Shown here in pieces: positions 20,534 to 31,444 of a DNA stretch of 64,000 nucleotides. The notes beneath the pieces are model-generated. The model saw only the letters and a list, made by a program, of their open reading frames with translations. It searched no databases and had not been told where the DNA came from. How positions within the stretch are numbered: position 1 is the stretch's first letter; the number at the start of each line of letters is the position of its first letter. The position numbers and the translations under genes were made by a program. The DNA is taken from contig CAMRHE010000166.1 of NCBI GenBank assembly GCA_947044405.1, positions 1,799,501 to 1,863,500 on the forward strand. Direction: 5' to 3'. The stretch is from Leptodactylus fallax. Lineage: Eukaryota; Chordata; Amphibia; Anura; Leptodactylidae.

Positions 20534-22182
20534 CAGTCATATGAAAAAGTTTGGGCACCCCTATTAATCTTAATCATTTTTAGTTCTAAATATTTGGGTG
20601 TTTGCAACAGCCATTTCAATTTGATATATCTAATAACTGATGGACACAGTAATATTTCAGGATTGAAATGAGGTTTATTGTACTAACAGAAAATGTGCAA
20701 TATGCATTAAACCAAAATTTGACCGGTGCAAAAGTATGGGCACCTCAACAGAAAAGTGACATTAATATTTAGTAGATCCTCCTTTTGCAAAAATAACAGC
20801 CTCTAGTCGCTTCCTGTAGCTTTTAATCAGTTCCTGGATCCTGGATGAAGGTATTTTTGACCATTCCTCTTTACAAAACAATTCCAGTTCAGTTAAGTTT
20901 GATGGTCGCCGAGCATGGACAGCCCGCTTCAAATTATCCCACAGATGTTCAATGATATTCAGGTCTGGGGACTGGGATGGCCATTCCAGAACATTGTAAT
21001 TGTTCCTCTGCATGAATGCCTGAGTAGATTTGGAGCTGTGTTTTGGATCATTGTCTTGCTGAAATATCCATCCCCGGCGTAACTTCAAATTCGTCACTGA
21101 TTCTTGTACATTATTCTCAAGAATCTGCTGATACTGAGTTGAATCTATGCGACCCTCAACTTTAACAAGATTCCCGGTGCAGGCATTAGCCACACAGCCC
21201 CAAAGCATGATGGAACCTCCACCAAATTTTACAGTGGGTAGCAAGTGTTTTTCTTGGAATGCTGTGTTTTTTTGACGCCATGCATAACGCCTTTTTGTAT
21301 GACCAAACAACTCAATCTTTGTTTCATCAGTCCACAGGACCTTCTTCCAAAATGAAGCTGGCTTGTCCAAATGTGCTTTTGCATACCTCAGGCGACTCTG
21401 TTTGTGGCGTGCTTTCAGAAACGGCTTCTTTCGCTTCACTCTCCCATACAGCTTCTCCTTGTGCAAAGTGTGCTGTATTGTTGACCGATGCACAGTGACA
21501 CCATCTGCAGCAAGATGATGCTGCAGCTCTTTGGAGGTGGTCTGTGGATTGTCCTTGACTGTTCTCACCATTCTTCTTCTCTGCCTTTCTGATATTTTTC
21601 TTGGCCTGCCACTTCTGGGCTTAACAAGAACTGTCCCTGTGGTCTTCCATTTCCTTACTATGTTCCTCACAGTGGAAACTGACAGGTTAAATCTCTGAGA
21701 CAACTTTTTGTATCCTTCCCCTGAACAACTATATTGAACAATCTTTGTTTTCAGATCATTTGAGAGTTGTTTTGAGGAGCCCATGATGCCACTCTTCAGA
21801 GGAGATTCAAATAGGAAAACAACTTGCAATTGGCCACCTTAAATACCTTTTCTCATGATTGGATACACCTGGCTATGAAGTTCAAAGCTCAGTGAGGTTA
21901 CAAAACCAATTTTGTGCTTCAGTAAGTCAGTAAAAAGTAGTTAGGAGTATTCAAATCAATAAAATGATAAGGGTACCCAAATTTTTGCACCGGTCAAATT
22001 TTGGTTTAATGCATATTGCACATTTTCTGTTAGTACAATAAACCTCATTTCAATCCTGAAATATTACTGTGTCCATCAGTTATTAGATATATCAAATTGA
22101 AATGGCTGTTGCAAACACCCAAATATTTAGAACTAAAAATGATTAAGATTAATAGGGGTGCCCAAACTTTTTCATATGACTG
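20534..22182 (-). mobile_element. Tc1/mariner element, family B copy 2 (intact)
   Basis: 1649 bp with long TIRs (about 210 bp) starting CAGTCATATGAAAAAG and TA at 20532-20533 and 22183-22184. It inserted into the provirus, which has nearly identical LTRs, so the insertion is recent on that scale. The transposase frame is uninterrupted. It is a near twin of the copy at 5884-7531. Confidence 0.96.
20762..21784 (-). CDS. Tc1-family transposase, intact (340 aa)
   Basis: The protein catalyses cut-and-paste transposition into TA sites by binding its TIRs. The ATG at 21784 gives MGSSKQLSNDLKTKIVQ. I chose it rather than the ATG 45 bases upstream because 340 aa and an MGSSKQL start are usual for the family. 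Residues 1 to about 110 form two paired-like helix-turn-helix domains joined by the GRPRK basic motif (residues 59-63). The DDE catalytic domain has D153 (WTDETKIE), D244 (QQDNDPKH) and E279 (NIIEHLW), spaced as DD34E. The glycine-rich box FGGGSIMLWGC is at 187-197. There is no stop or frameshift. Functional status is inferred, not shown. Confidence 0.93.
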   Translation of the reverse strand: MGSSKQLSNDLKTKIVQYSCSGEGYKKLSQRFNLSVSTVRNIVRKWKTTGTVLVKPRSGRPRKISERQRRRMVRTVKDNPQTTSKELQHHLAADGVTVHRSTIQHTLHKEKLYGRVKRKKPFLKARHKQSRLRYAKAHLDKPASFWKKVLWTDETKIELFGHTKRRYAWRQKNTAFQEKHLLPTVKFGGGSIMLWGCVANACTGNLVKVEGRIDSTQYQQILENNVQESVTNLKLRRGWIFQQDNDPKHSSKSTQAFMQRNNYNVLEWPSQSPDLNIIEHLWDNLKRAVHARRPSNLTELELFCKEEWSKIPSSRIQELIKSYRKRLEAVIFAKGGSTKY

Positions 22183-22259
22183 TATGTGTAAAATATTCAA
22201 GAAAATACTCAAGCATATGAAATTATGTCTTGTACTATGTTATGTGAATTTATTGTCTT

Positions 22260-23580
22260 GCCTGTTATCACCTGAAGTAAGGTATCTGCTAAAAGAGAGA
22301 ATGGTGAATCAGTGGAAGCTTATTATGGAAGACTTCTCACTAAAACGGTGGATGCTTTAGATCAAACTGATCCTGTAGAAACCTCATTTCAGGGTAGCAG
22401 AATACTCACTAGGTATTTAGTCTCAGACACATCAGATAACATTCTTGGTACAGATGTGATGGGAGTATTAGGTTGTAACATCATGTTGCATCCATCAGGA
22501 GAAGCATATGTAAAAGTTACACATACTAACCATGAGATTTTGTGTTTGTTATCGGCTGAGTTAAGTACACCAAGTTGTATTTTTGTCCTTACTGAAGAAG
22601 AAAATGTACTGTTATCCCAAGTGCCAACAGCATTATGGGCAACTGGGAAGACAGATTTAGGTAAATTGGATGTACCCCCTGTTATGACAATATCCTTTGA
22701 CTCATGCCCAAGAAGATGCCATAGCAGTAACAATAGTGGAATTAGTGAAAGCAGAGGAATGTACTTCTGTAGCTAACACTCCTCTTTCCCCAGTTAAAAA
22801 GAAGAGCAAAAAGGGAGAACCAGACACGTACCGTATGGTTCATGATCTCAGGGAATTGAACAAAGTGACATTACTTGAAACACCTGTAGTGCCCAATCCA
22901 CATGCCCTGTTATCAGCTGTCCCTACTGGAACCACTTATTACAGCGCTGTAGATCTTTGCAATGTTTTTTTTCTTTTTTTTTTTCTGTACCTTTGCACCC
23001 CGATTGCCAGTATTTGTTTGCATTCACATTTAGGGGAAAACAGTACACCTGGACAGTACTACCACAAGGGGCGCAAAACAGTCCTAACCAATTCACAAGG
23101 TGTCTCACACTTATCATGAGTACTTGGTATTTTCCACATGATGATGTCATTTTGTTACAATATGTTGATGACCTTCTTCTTTATGCTCCAGACAAACCAA
23201 CCTGTGAAGCAGCGACCATCAGCCTGTTGTGTTTCCTCTGCCAGAACGGCTGCAAGGCCAGCAAGGATAAGTTGCAATTTTGCAAACAAAAAGTGGTGTT
23301 TCTGGGACACTGTCTCGGCCAGGGTACCAAGCACCTGTCAGATGAGAGGACCAAGGTGGTGAGAGACATGCAAGTGCCAACCTCTCATGCTCAGCTATGT
23401 ACCTTTTTGGGATTGGTATCCTACTGTAGGCCATGGATCAGATCTGCATCTCTGACCATGCAACCTCTGTACGATAGCCTCTCCTCAAAGCCATTCAGCC
23501 TCACACCTGAGGCCTTGGATGCGTTTTACCAGCTGAAGTTGCAGATAGTCAGTGCTCCGGCCCTAGGCCTACCTGACTAA
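22260..23580 (+). pseudogene. Provirus protease C-terminus and reverse transcriptase (broken)
   Basis: The start has a protease-like end (NILGTDVMGVLGCNIML) and the pol linker (ALWATGKTDLG). A frame change near 22700-22800 leads into RT: YRMVHDLRELNKVT, LPQGAQNSPNQF and catalytic QYVDDLLLYAPD. An expanded pyrimidine run at 22964-22993 shifts frame inside RT. The frame ends at TAA (23578-23580), with the RNase H region following in the same frame. RT motifs resemble gamma/epsilon-type ERVs. Confidence 0.88.
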
Positions 23581-25442
23581 CAGAAACCTTTTCAGCTCTA
23601 CGTGACTGAGATGATGGGGCACGCAACTGCAGTTCTCACACAACAACACGGGGATAAGAAACGCCCGGTGGCCTATTACAGCTCACGGTTAGATGCTGTA
23701 GCCAAGGGGACCCCCTCCTGTGTGCTGGTGGTCCTCTCAGTACAAGCGTTGCTTGAGAAAAGCTCAGACATTGTCCTAGATCACATATTGGTTGTGTATA
23801 CACCTCATGACATCCATGCTATCCTCACACAGGTAGACAGACGTCACCTTTCTTTGGCACGGCAGTGCAAAATGGAATTTGCTCTGCAGTCCTTCTCAAA
23901 CATCTCTTTTCAACGCTGTTTAACTTTGAATCCTGCAACTCTTCATCCTGTAGGAGTACATGATTCAAAAGGGGGGGAGTGGAAGATGAGTTATTTTTAA
24001 ATTCCCTCTCTGAAGAAGAACTATTTGACAGCCAGCATGAACATGATTGCGTGGCTCTTATGTCACAGGAAACAGTGGGATTTGACCATGTCACGGATGT
24101 GCCATTACAAAATCCTGATTATGAGATGTTTGTGGATGGCTCAAGGTATCTGACAGATGAAGGCAAATTTGTTACAGGGTATGCTGTAGTCACTGAACAT
24201 GACATCATAGTCCAGGAAGCTCTTCCACCACACATGTCAGCCCAAGAAGCTGAGCTTAAAGCCCTTATGGAGGCTTGTAAGATAGCCAAAGGTAGAACAG
24301 CTAACATATACACTGACTCCAGGTATGCTTTTGGCATTGCACATGATTATGGTCCAATATGGAGGGCAAGGAACTTTCTAACGGCACAGGGCAAGCCAAT
24401 TAAGAATGGAGATGTGGTAAGTCGACTGATGGAGGCCATACTGCTCCAAAAGCAGCTGGCAATTGTGAAAGTTAGAGCTCACGCAAAAGGAAGGGACCCT
24501 GAAAGCCGTGGAAATGAGAGAGCTGACATAGCAGCCAAGGCTGCAGCACTACTGGCCAGAAGGGGTCCCAACCAGGTGAGCAAAATGGACATTGACCTAG
24601 CAGACCCAAAAGGGCTGTACTCAAAGGTCACCAGTGTGGAAACTGAAAGATGGAAGAAAGCAGGTGCTACAGAAGGTGATGGTATGTGGAAAATGGGGGA
24701 TCGATTATGTCTGCCCACAGCAGTCTACCCCCAGATGGCTGGCTTGGCCCACGGTAAGGTGCATGTCTGTGTGGATTTGTTTTCAGGATGGCCTGAGGCC
24801 TACCCTGTGAGCAAAGCAACCGCACAAGCAACTGCCAAGAAATTGATGTCTGAACTTGTGTGTAGGTTTGGAGTGCCCGAGGTGATAGAGTCTGACAGAG
24901 GTACGCATTTCACAGGTGAGATAATGAAAGAAATAATGTCTGCACTAGGGATTGAGCAAGCTTTTCACACACCCTACCATCCTCAGAGTTCAGGCAAAGT
25001 GGAAAGGTTGAATGGTACACTCAAATTAAAGATTCAGAAAGCCATGGCAGAGACAGGAAAGCCTTGGCCTGAATGCCTGTCTTTAGCCTTATATTCAGTA
25101 AGAACTACTCCTAACAGGAGGACAGGGTTGTCACCATTTGAAATATTGTTTGGAAGTGCACCCAAAACAGGATTGTACTTCCCTCAGACATTACAGCTTA
25201 ACTATGACAGCATTGCCAGCTATGTACAAAATTTGTGTAAAAAACTGAAAGAAACACATAAACAAGTGTTCTCTTCTATTCCAGACCCTTCTGATTTTTC
25301 AGGAACACATAGCTTGCAGCCTGGTGATTGGGTAGTCACAAAAAGACACTCCAGGAAATCTCTTGAACCCAGATATGATGGCCCCTTCCAGATATTGCTG
25401 ACAACTGCCACCTCAGTAAAGTTGGAGGGAAAATCTACCTGA
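23581..25442 (+). pseudogene. Provirus RNase H and integrase (deleted core)
   Basis: The connection domain (AYYSSRLDAVAKG) ends in a frameshift in a G run near 23970-23985. The second frame (23979-25442) has RNase H motifs FVDGSRY, AELKAL, YTDSRYAFG and NERADIAAKAA. It then joins directly to the integrase at VDLFSGWPEAYP. The zinc-binding N-domain and the first catalytic Asp are missing; the later SDRGTHFTGE and SSGKVERLNG motifs are present. A C-terminal GPFQILL domain ends at 25442. The join is in frame, so it is an internal deletion. Confidence 0.88.
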
Positions 25443-25625
25443 ATACATGCTTCACATTGCAAGAAAGTTGAAGCGCTGAGAAGGAAATGGAATACAGTTA
25501 ACCAATATGTAAGATAGGATGTTATTTTTAACCTCTTCAATGGAGAATCCATCAAAGATGGCACACAAACAGTGTGAAGGTATTCATTGAACTTGATTAA
25601 AAATAAAGTCCTAAAATGGGGGAAT

Positions 25626-26079
25626 TGTAAGGGTTAAAACATAATTTGTATTATATTCTATAACACAGTACAGAAGACACAGGGTGAAATGTTCTCCATG
25701 CAGACTGTATAGTTTACAGATAGAATACAGACTCAGAGTCTGGGATGAATATCAACAGTTTTGCTGTTCTCAGGTCGATCTGCCATTCTCAGGAAAGATA
25801 AGGAGAACATTTAGACTAGGTGAAAAGGAAACATCTGGGGTGATGGGAAACTGAACAACTTTGTCTGGTAACGGAACTGGAAAACCCATATATGTACATT
25901 GATCACATGACTGTTATGTAACTGAGCTTACCTTTAAAACTGTATTGAACTACGCAATAAAGAAGAAACGGTTCATACACGATACCTGTGTACGTCTTGT
26001 TTCCCGAGCGCTCGAAACTGGTTATTTATTTAATTAGGCTTACGGTGACATCCATCCCAGGGGGACTTAACCCCCGACA
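25626..26079 (+). repeat. Provirus 3' LTR
   Basis: 454 bp, same ends as the 5' LTR, with AATAAA at 25956-25961. It carries 8 additional bases (near 25739-25748, tctgggatga) and two base differences relative to the 5' copy. Confidence 0.95.
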
Positions 26080-26083
26080 CGCC

Positions 26084-28549
26084 CCTTCTCACCCTTGCGG
26101 ACACTGATACGGCTCTCCTCGATGCCCCTTTCTCCGAGGAGGAGGTCTCGCTCACCATTCAGTCCTCCCCGTCGGGTAAGTCCCCTGGCCCGGACGGGTT
26201 CACTTCCCATTTTTACAAGTGCTTTGGAGACCTCTTTTCCCCCATAATGACCGGGGTATTTAACAGTGTTGACAACTCTTCCCCTTTTGCGGCGCAGTCC
26301 CTTTCAGCCCTGATTACCGTCCTCCCCAAGCCGGGCAAAGACCCGACTAGTTGTGCCAGTTATTTCCCAATCTCCCTTATTAATATCGACGTCAAATTGT
26401 TTTCCAGATTATTGGCCAATCGCTTGCCCCCCCCCCCAATGCCAGACCTGATCCACACTGTTCAGGTCGGCTTCACCTGCGGTCGCGAGGCCTGGTATGT
26501 AAAACCCTGTTGGCAATCTCACTAGCTCGCTCCAACAACTCTCCTATGTGCCTTCTCTCTGTAGATGCTGAAAAAGCATTTGACCGGGTACACTGGGGCT
26601 TTCTACGTGCGACGCTTCAGCAGGTGGGCGTGGGTCCAGTTTTTCTGAGCAAGGTGTTTTCCCTTTATGGTGATGCATCGGCACAGGTTCGAGCCAAAGG
26701 GATCCTCTCGGACTCCTTTCCGGTGCGGAACGGCAGGGCTGTCCTCTGTCGCCACTGCTGTATGCCCTGGTTATGGAGCATCTGGTGGTGGCAATATGGC
26801 GGTGTCTGGACATTCACAGCCTTCAGATGGGCACCCGACAGGTTAAGGCGGCACTATATGTGGACGACCTCCTTTTTACATTTCCGAGCCACGGGTGTCC
26901 TTTCCGTCTATTCTATGTGAGTTCAGCTGCTTCAGTCACCTAAGTAACTTTAAGGTAAATCTTTCTAAAAGTGAGGCCCTCAATGTCACGCTACCTCACG
27001 CAGATGTAGCTCACCTCGAAGACACCTTCCTGTTTAGGTGGCAAAGCACCTCTCTCAAATACCTCAGAATTCATATTCCCCCTGACCCATCTTACCTGTA
27101 TCGCCTGAATTATCTCCCATTGCTTGAGGCACTTGCCTCGGACCTACGGAAATATGGCACATATGCCCTTACATGGTTTGGCCATATCCACGCCCTCAAA
27201 ATGGACGTGGTCCCTCGGCTCTTGTATCTGTTCCAGGCGCTTCCTATTCCTCTCCCGCTCCTCTCACTAGAGTTCAGTCCCTGTTTGGGAGATTCGTCTG
27301 GGGTTCGGCGCAGAGTAGAATAAAGTATCAAACATTCACTCGCCGCAAGGACAGGGGGGGGCGTGGGCCTGCCAGATCCCAGACCTTATTACCGCTCTGC
27401 GGTTTTGCTCCGTCTTTTCGATGGCCGTTACCGTAGCGTGGGTAAGCAAAGGGTCTCTATCGAGGCTGACCTGCTCTCGGTTCCCCTCCCCTCATTGCCG
27501 TGGATACCGGCTCATTTCCGTCCGGGATCCACTGGGCACTCATTCCTCTCTTCACACTTCCTTAAGACTTGGGATTCAAGTGCTCTGGTGGTAGAGTGGC
27601 TAGAGTTCCAGGCCCCCTTAGTCCCCTTTTTCATAATCCTATGTTCCCCCCAGGCCGTTCTGTAGACAGATTCCTTTGTTGGCGCAGCAGTGATGACGTA
27701 AGACTTAGGCAGGTCGCCGGGGTCCCACCTCTTCCTCCGTTGGCCCAGCTGCGCACTTCTCATCCGGACCTCCACTTGTCCTGGCTGGAGTACAGCCAAC
27801 TTGCAGCCTTCTTGCGGCAATTCTCCTTGCCTCCCCTCCTTTCCTTGACTATGACTGACCTGGAGTCCGCCCTTTCCCACGCGGACTTTTCCCCACGCGC
27901 ACGCTCGACTCTTTACAGCATTCTTCTCCGAGACGCTACTCCCGGATCCCCCTCATATACAGGCCCCTGGGAGTCGGACCTCTGTGCAGGTCTGCGCCCC
28001 GCTGACTGGGATAGGTCTTTCCTGTTTGCCCATAAGCTTCCGTTACCTTGCAGTGTGCAAGAAAAGAATTTCACGATTCTGTCTCAATGGTACAGGTGTC
28101 CTGACTTTCTCCACAGAATCTATCCTGCTGTGACGGACCGGTGTTGGCACTGTGGCACTGAAAAAGGTACCCTATATCACATCTGGTGGGAGTGTGACAT
28201 TCTTAGGTCCTTCTGGGACACTGTGATCGACCTGTATACTAAGGTGTGTGGTCGCGCTGTCGCAGCAACTCACCAACTGGCCCTTCTTTCAGTTATCCCT
28301 GGCAGGATTTCCGCAGTGAAGAAGGATCTCCTGCGACACTTTCTTACGGCCGCCAAAACCATCATTCCCAGGCGCTGGCGAAGTACTACTGCGCCTTCCC
28401 TGGTTGAATTCCTACAGGAGCTTCTCCTAATACGGAGAATGGAGGCCCTGGTGACGGAGGATTCTTCCGATCCCTCCAAATTTGACGCCCTTTGGCATCC
28501 ATGGGTGGTGTTTCAGGAATCGTCCGAGTTCTCCTCTTTCTTCTCATGA
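26084..28549 (+). pseudogene. L1 ORF2 reverse transcriptase and C-terminal region (frameshifted)
   Basis: Starts in the middle of RT with SSPSGKSPGPDGF, then ITVLPKPGKDPTSCASY, VDAEKAFDRVHW and catalytic ALYVDDLLFTF (frame change near 26740). Later segments (SKSEALNV, DLLSVPLPSLPW) lie in other frames. The last 326 codons (27569-28549) are open and contain the C-terminal zinc motif CWHCGTEKGTLYHIWWEC, typical of the L1/Tx1 group. At least three frame changes. RT-endonuclease of this family copies LINE RNA onto nicked genomic DNA. Confidence 0.88.
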
Positions 28550-28950
28550 TCCGGAATTACTTTACTTTATTATTCTCTTCTCCCTTTCCTCTTCAGCAGC
28601 TACTGGTCGTTCTACCTTCCCCCTGATGATCCCCTTTCCCCTCCTTATCTCCCTCATGTGTCTTCCTGATTGTTGTTCCCGTTGTGTGTTCCTTTTGTCT
28701 GTTTTGTCCGTCCCTCGGTTCAATGCAGATGTTGTTCATATGATCTCATATACCTGGGCCTTCGCCCCATTGTTAGTATATTGTGTTTCAAATCAGTGGG
28801 CGAGGTTCTCCCCTAGCCTTTTGTGTCTGGGCGAGGCCTGCACGCCTCTGTGCCTTTGTTGGTTTATATTGCCTTTTGGTTTCTTTTCTTTTTCTCTTCC
28901 CTCTTATTTTGTATTGTACTGAAAATTCTTTAATAAAAATTGATTAAACA
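28550..28950 (+). other. L1 3' untranslated region
   Basis: Pyrimidine-rich sequence after the ORF2 stop. It ends in AATAAA at 28932-28937 and aattgattaaaca, directly before the right 13-bp duplication at 28951. Confidence 0.75.
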
Positions 28951-29671
28951 TTAATAGTTTGGGAATTTTCGGACTTGGGGATACCTAATGTGTTTATGTT
29001 TACTTTTATTTATTTATATTTATATGTGATCTAGGGAAAGGAGGGTGATTTAAACTTTTAGGTGTTTTTTTTTTATATTTTTAAAAACTTTTTTCTTTTA
29101 TTTTTAACTTTTTATTTTTAGCCCCCCTAGGAAGCTTGAACTATTGTATTGCAGTCTATGGCAGATTTGCTATGTAACTATTGAAGCCTGCTGCAGGCAG
29201 GCTTCAGTAGTTACAACACAATGGCAGGGCTAGGAGCCTTCTGAAGGCTCCAGGCTGCCATGGTAACGAGATGCCTCCCGCGACCACGCCGCAGGGGGGA
29301 CGTCCCATTACCGAGAAGCAAATAGAAAATGAAAGTAACCACTCAGATGCCGTGGTCGCACTTGACCACGGCATCTGAGTGGTTAAATGCCTGTGATCAG
29401 AGTCATCTCTGATCACAGGCAATGCTGCCGGGTCCCTTCTGTATGAAACAGCGCAGACCCGGCAGCTAGTGCGGCCGCTCTGTTTCAGAGCGGTCGCCAT
29501 GTTTAGTCACGTGCACCAGGACGTAACTGTACGCCCTGGTGCGCCTAAGGGTTAATCTATGGAGTCTGCGGGTTTCCACGGGTAACCACTTTTTAAGTGG
29601 ACAGGGTCTCCGTCTTTATGGTCCCTATGCGGACCAGAATGACAGCGATCCAAACACTAGTGTGATCCTTG

Positions 29672-31015
29672 CGTTATCCACATGGAAGTGTTAGTTTGTA
29701 GATTTTGGCAAAGCAGTCCTCAGATTAATGGGTCCTTGCTCACAGAAACCCCCTTTGACAGCAGTTTCAATCCATTTACCCATTTGCTGTCATGTTGACA
29801 TTACTAAGGATGTGTGTTTGCATTAGAGAACTAGAAAGGGGTTATATAGAGTCCTAGGAAAGTCTTTTTATATTTTTGTGGATAATTGGTAAAGTTCTTG
29901 AGGCTCAGTTTCACTGATTTATGTGAAACATTTGTTATTTAAGCTGTGCTTGCAACCCTATATTTACTTACAAATAAATGTTTGTACAATGGTGTCACAG
30001 AAGTGGAGAAAAAGAAACAGCATGTGGGAATGAGTCGTGCACATAACAAAGCTGCTTTCCTGGGACCTTCATTCGCTTGTTTAATTTCCACCTCTGCTCA
30101 TTTTTGTGGCCAGCACACTGAGCTCAGTAGTCTGTAATCATTGACTCACCACACATATGTGTGAGACCTGATCCAGCAAATGAACCAAAGAAGCAAGAAA
30201 ATGAGGGCTTGGTGTGCTGTGAATTGATTACCCATTCTCTGCAGCAACCGCAGTGTGTAATGAATTTGACCCTTTATCCTGAATGTTTATATATAGTAGG
30301 CTTAACACAAAACTACAGCTGTAATATCTTGTAGTTTACAGATTTGTGTTATGTATATTAGTTTATAAAATGGACAGTTCTTTAAATTGAGATGATGATC
30401 ATTATCAGGACTATGGCAGTCGGATAACCTACAGTAAATGAGCTTTTTGGCTTTTACAAGTACTTATGGTTTTGTAATGGACAGCACCATAGCTGAATCA
30501 ATACACTAAAGATCATTTCTGAAGACTAAAATGGAATAGCAGCTGAGGTTAAAATCTTTTAATTAGGTCACTCATCTGTGTTACTAACAAAATAGATTAT
30601 TTTTTTTTCTGGATATTTTAGGAATCAGATCATTACACTGAGTTATAGGACCTGTAATAGTGCATCCTTAGACCACTGTGGGTTTTATTCTACCTCCATA
30701 TACCTGTAAGGGGGTCAGACCTCTGAGTCTACCATGAGGCAACTGACTTGGCAGTAACAGTCTATCTTTGTGAAGACACAGTTTACAACAACAGAATACA
30801 GTCTTTGCGTAGAACATAGTCCCTTTCGAAAACCTTTATGCAATGGGCCATTGAATTTGTAATCCTGAAGCTAACCTTACATTTGTAGGTAATCCATAGG
30901 AAGTGGACCTGCAGCATAGCAGTAATGCCTAAAATCCAGTTTGGCGTACAGCTGCAAAAGTTTCTCAGTATATCCCTTGTGTATCCTAGCAGCAGGGTCA
31001 CAAGTGCTCCCCCCT
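29672..31015. other. No gene recognised
   Basis: About 1.3 kb without recognisable element ends or coding motifs; AT-rich with short open frames only. Confidence 0.5.
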
Positions 31016-31420
31016 CCCCCCAGTATAATAAACTCTGGAAGTCTCGTCGGGCAGCTTCATGCGAACCCAACGAAATCTGTTTCAAAGCATATACGTGAGG
31101 TTTAACCCTCCAGTTTGTTTCAGTGATATTATTATACTCTTAGGTATCCTCAGACCCCAGAGTATAATAAATGGAGGCTCATGGAAGGTGAGTAAAAATA
31201 ACAAATACTTACCTTGCCTCACTTCTCCTGGGCATCCTTGCTCTGTCCAACTCTCTGCAACATCCTCTTTTGTCCTCTCTTGCTCGTACCTGCAAGTAAC
31301 ATCACTGCTGAGGCCTGTGAATGACCATGGTCATGTTGGGCGCATTGACGTCATTATGGTGGTAGCCCCCCCCCCCGTGACTGCAATTGTTACATCCCTG
31401 GTCGGGCTATGTAAAGAGTG
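31016..31420. repeat. Hairpin-bearing repeat module (partial)
   Basis: 31129-31170 forms the AGTATAAT hairpin seen at 2150-2191: attatactct, tcctcagacccc loop region, agagtataat. A donor-like AAGGTGAGTA (31185-31194) pairs with tacttacctt at about 31207-31216. It continues into cattgacgtcattatggt (31343-31360). Only one side of the palindrome is kept here. Confidence 0.6.
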
Positions 31421-31444
31421 AAGATGTCATGGCACTGCCACAAG

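Larger units (their letters stand above)
18443..26079 (+). mobile_element. LTR provirus (gamma/epsilon-like ERV), env-less and deleted
   Basis: LTRs at 18443-18888 and 25626-26079, TSD CGCC (18439-18442 and 26080-26083), a lysine-tRNA primer site at 18894 and a purine tract before the 3' LTR (about 25613-25625). The LTRs differ by two substitutions and one 8-bp indel, so it is young. Pol resembles gamma/epsilon retroviruses. Gag is mostly missing and no env is seen between the pol end (25442) and the 3' LTR. A Tc1 (20534-22182) sits between Gag and protease. Confidence 0.92.
18006..28950 (+). mobile_element. L1-clade LINE, 5'-truncated, with 13-bp TSD
   Basis: TTAATAGTTTGGG is duplicated at 17993-18005 and 28951-28963. 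Between the copies lies a 5'-truncated LINE whose 3' end has AATAAA at 28932-28937. Two coding parts, 18048-18438 and 26084-28549, belong to one ORF2. They are separated by the LTR provirus at 18443-26079, which has its own CGCC duplication. Without the provirus the LINE is about 3.3 kb. Confidence 0.9.
17359..29554. mobile_element. DNA element with TAACCCTTAGG ends, split by L1
   Basis: TAACCCTTAGG at 17359 and its inverted copy CCTAAGGGTTA ending at 29554 define the element. It is AT-rich in the left half and has palindromic GC-rich segments on the right (for example gtggtcgcacttgaccacg near 29350). Removing the L1 and its duplicated 13 bp leaves about 1.24 kb. No transposase is visible; superfamily unknown. 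Confidence 0.6.
17255..29671. mobile_element. Outer palindromic MITE containing a five-level nest
   Basis: The left arm (caggctgaattcacacctgtgtt, then gtggaaacctggcagaccca) and right arm (ggagtctgcgggtttccac, then aacactagtgtgatccttgcg) are diverged inverted repeats. Everything between 17359 and 29554 has been inserted near the centre. The ends resemble common frog MITEs. Exact ends and TSD are uncertain. Confidence 0.5.

Noticed and set aside
22097..22360. Open frame bridging Tc1 TIR and provirus
   Set aside because: It starts in the Tc1 inverted repeat and ends in provirus sequence; it is a chance fusion.
18443..26079. Foamy-virus provirus
   Set aside because: Only the primer site fits spumaviruses. 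RT, RNase H connection and integrase motifs look gamma/epsilon-like and there is no env or accessory gene, so I left it as a gamma/epsilon-like ERV.
18048..28549. Host gene with many exons
   Set aside because: The separate open segments have L1 ORF2 order and motifs, are framed by a 13-bp TSD, and are split by a provirus with its own TSD.
30783..31085. 100-codon open frame on the minus strand
   Set aside because: No recognisable motif and no supporting context; it overlaps the start of a repeat module.
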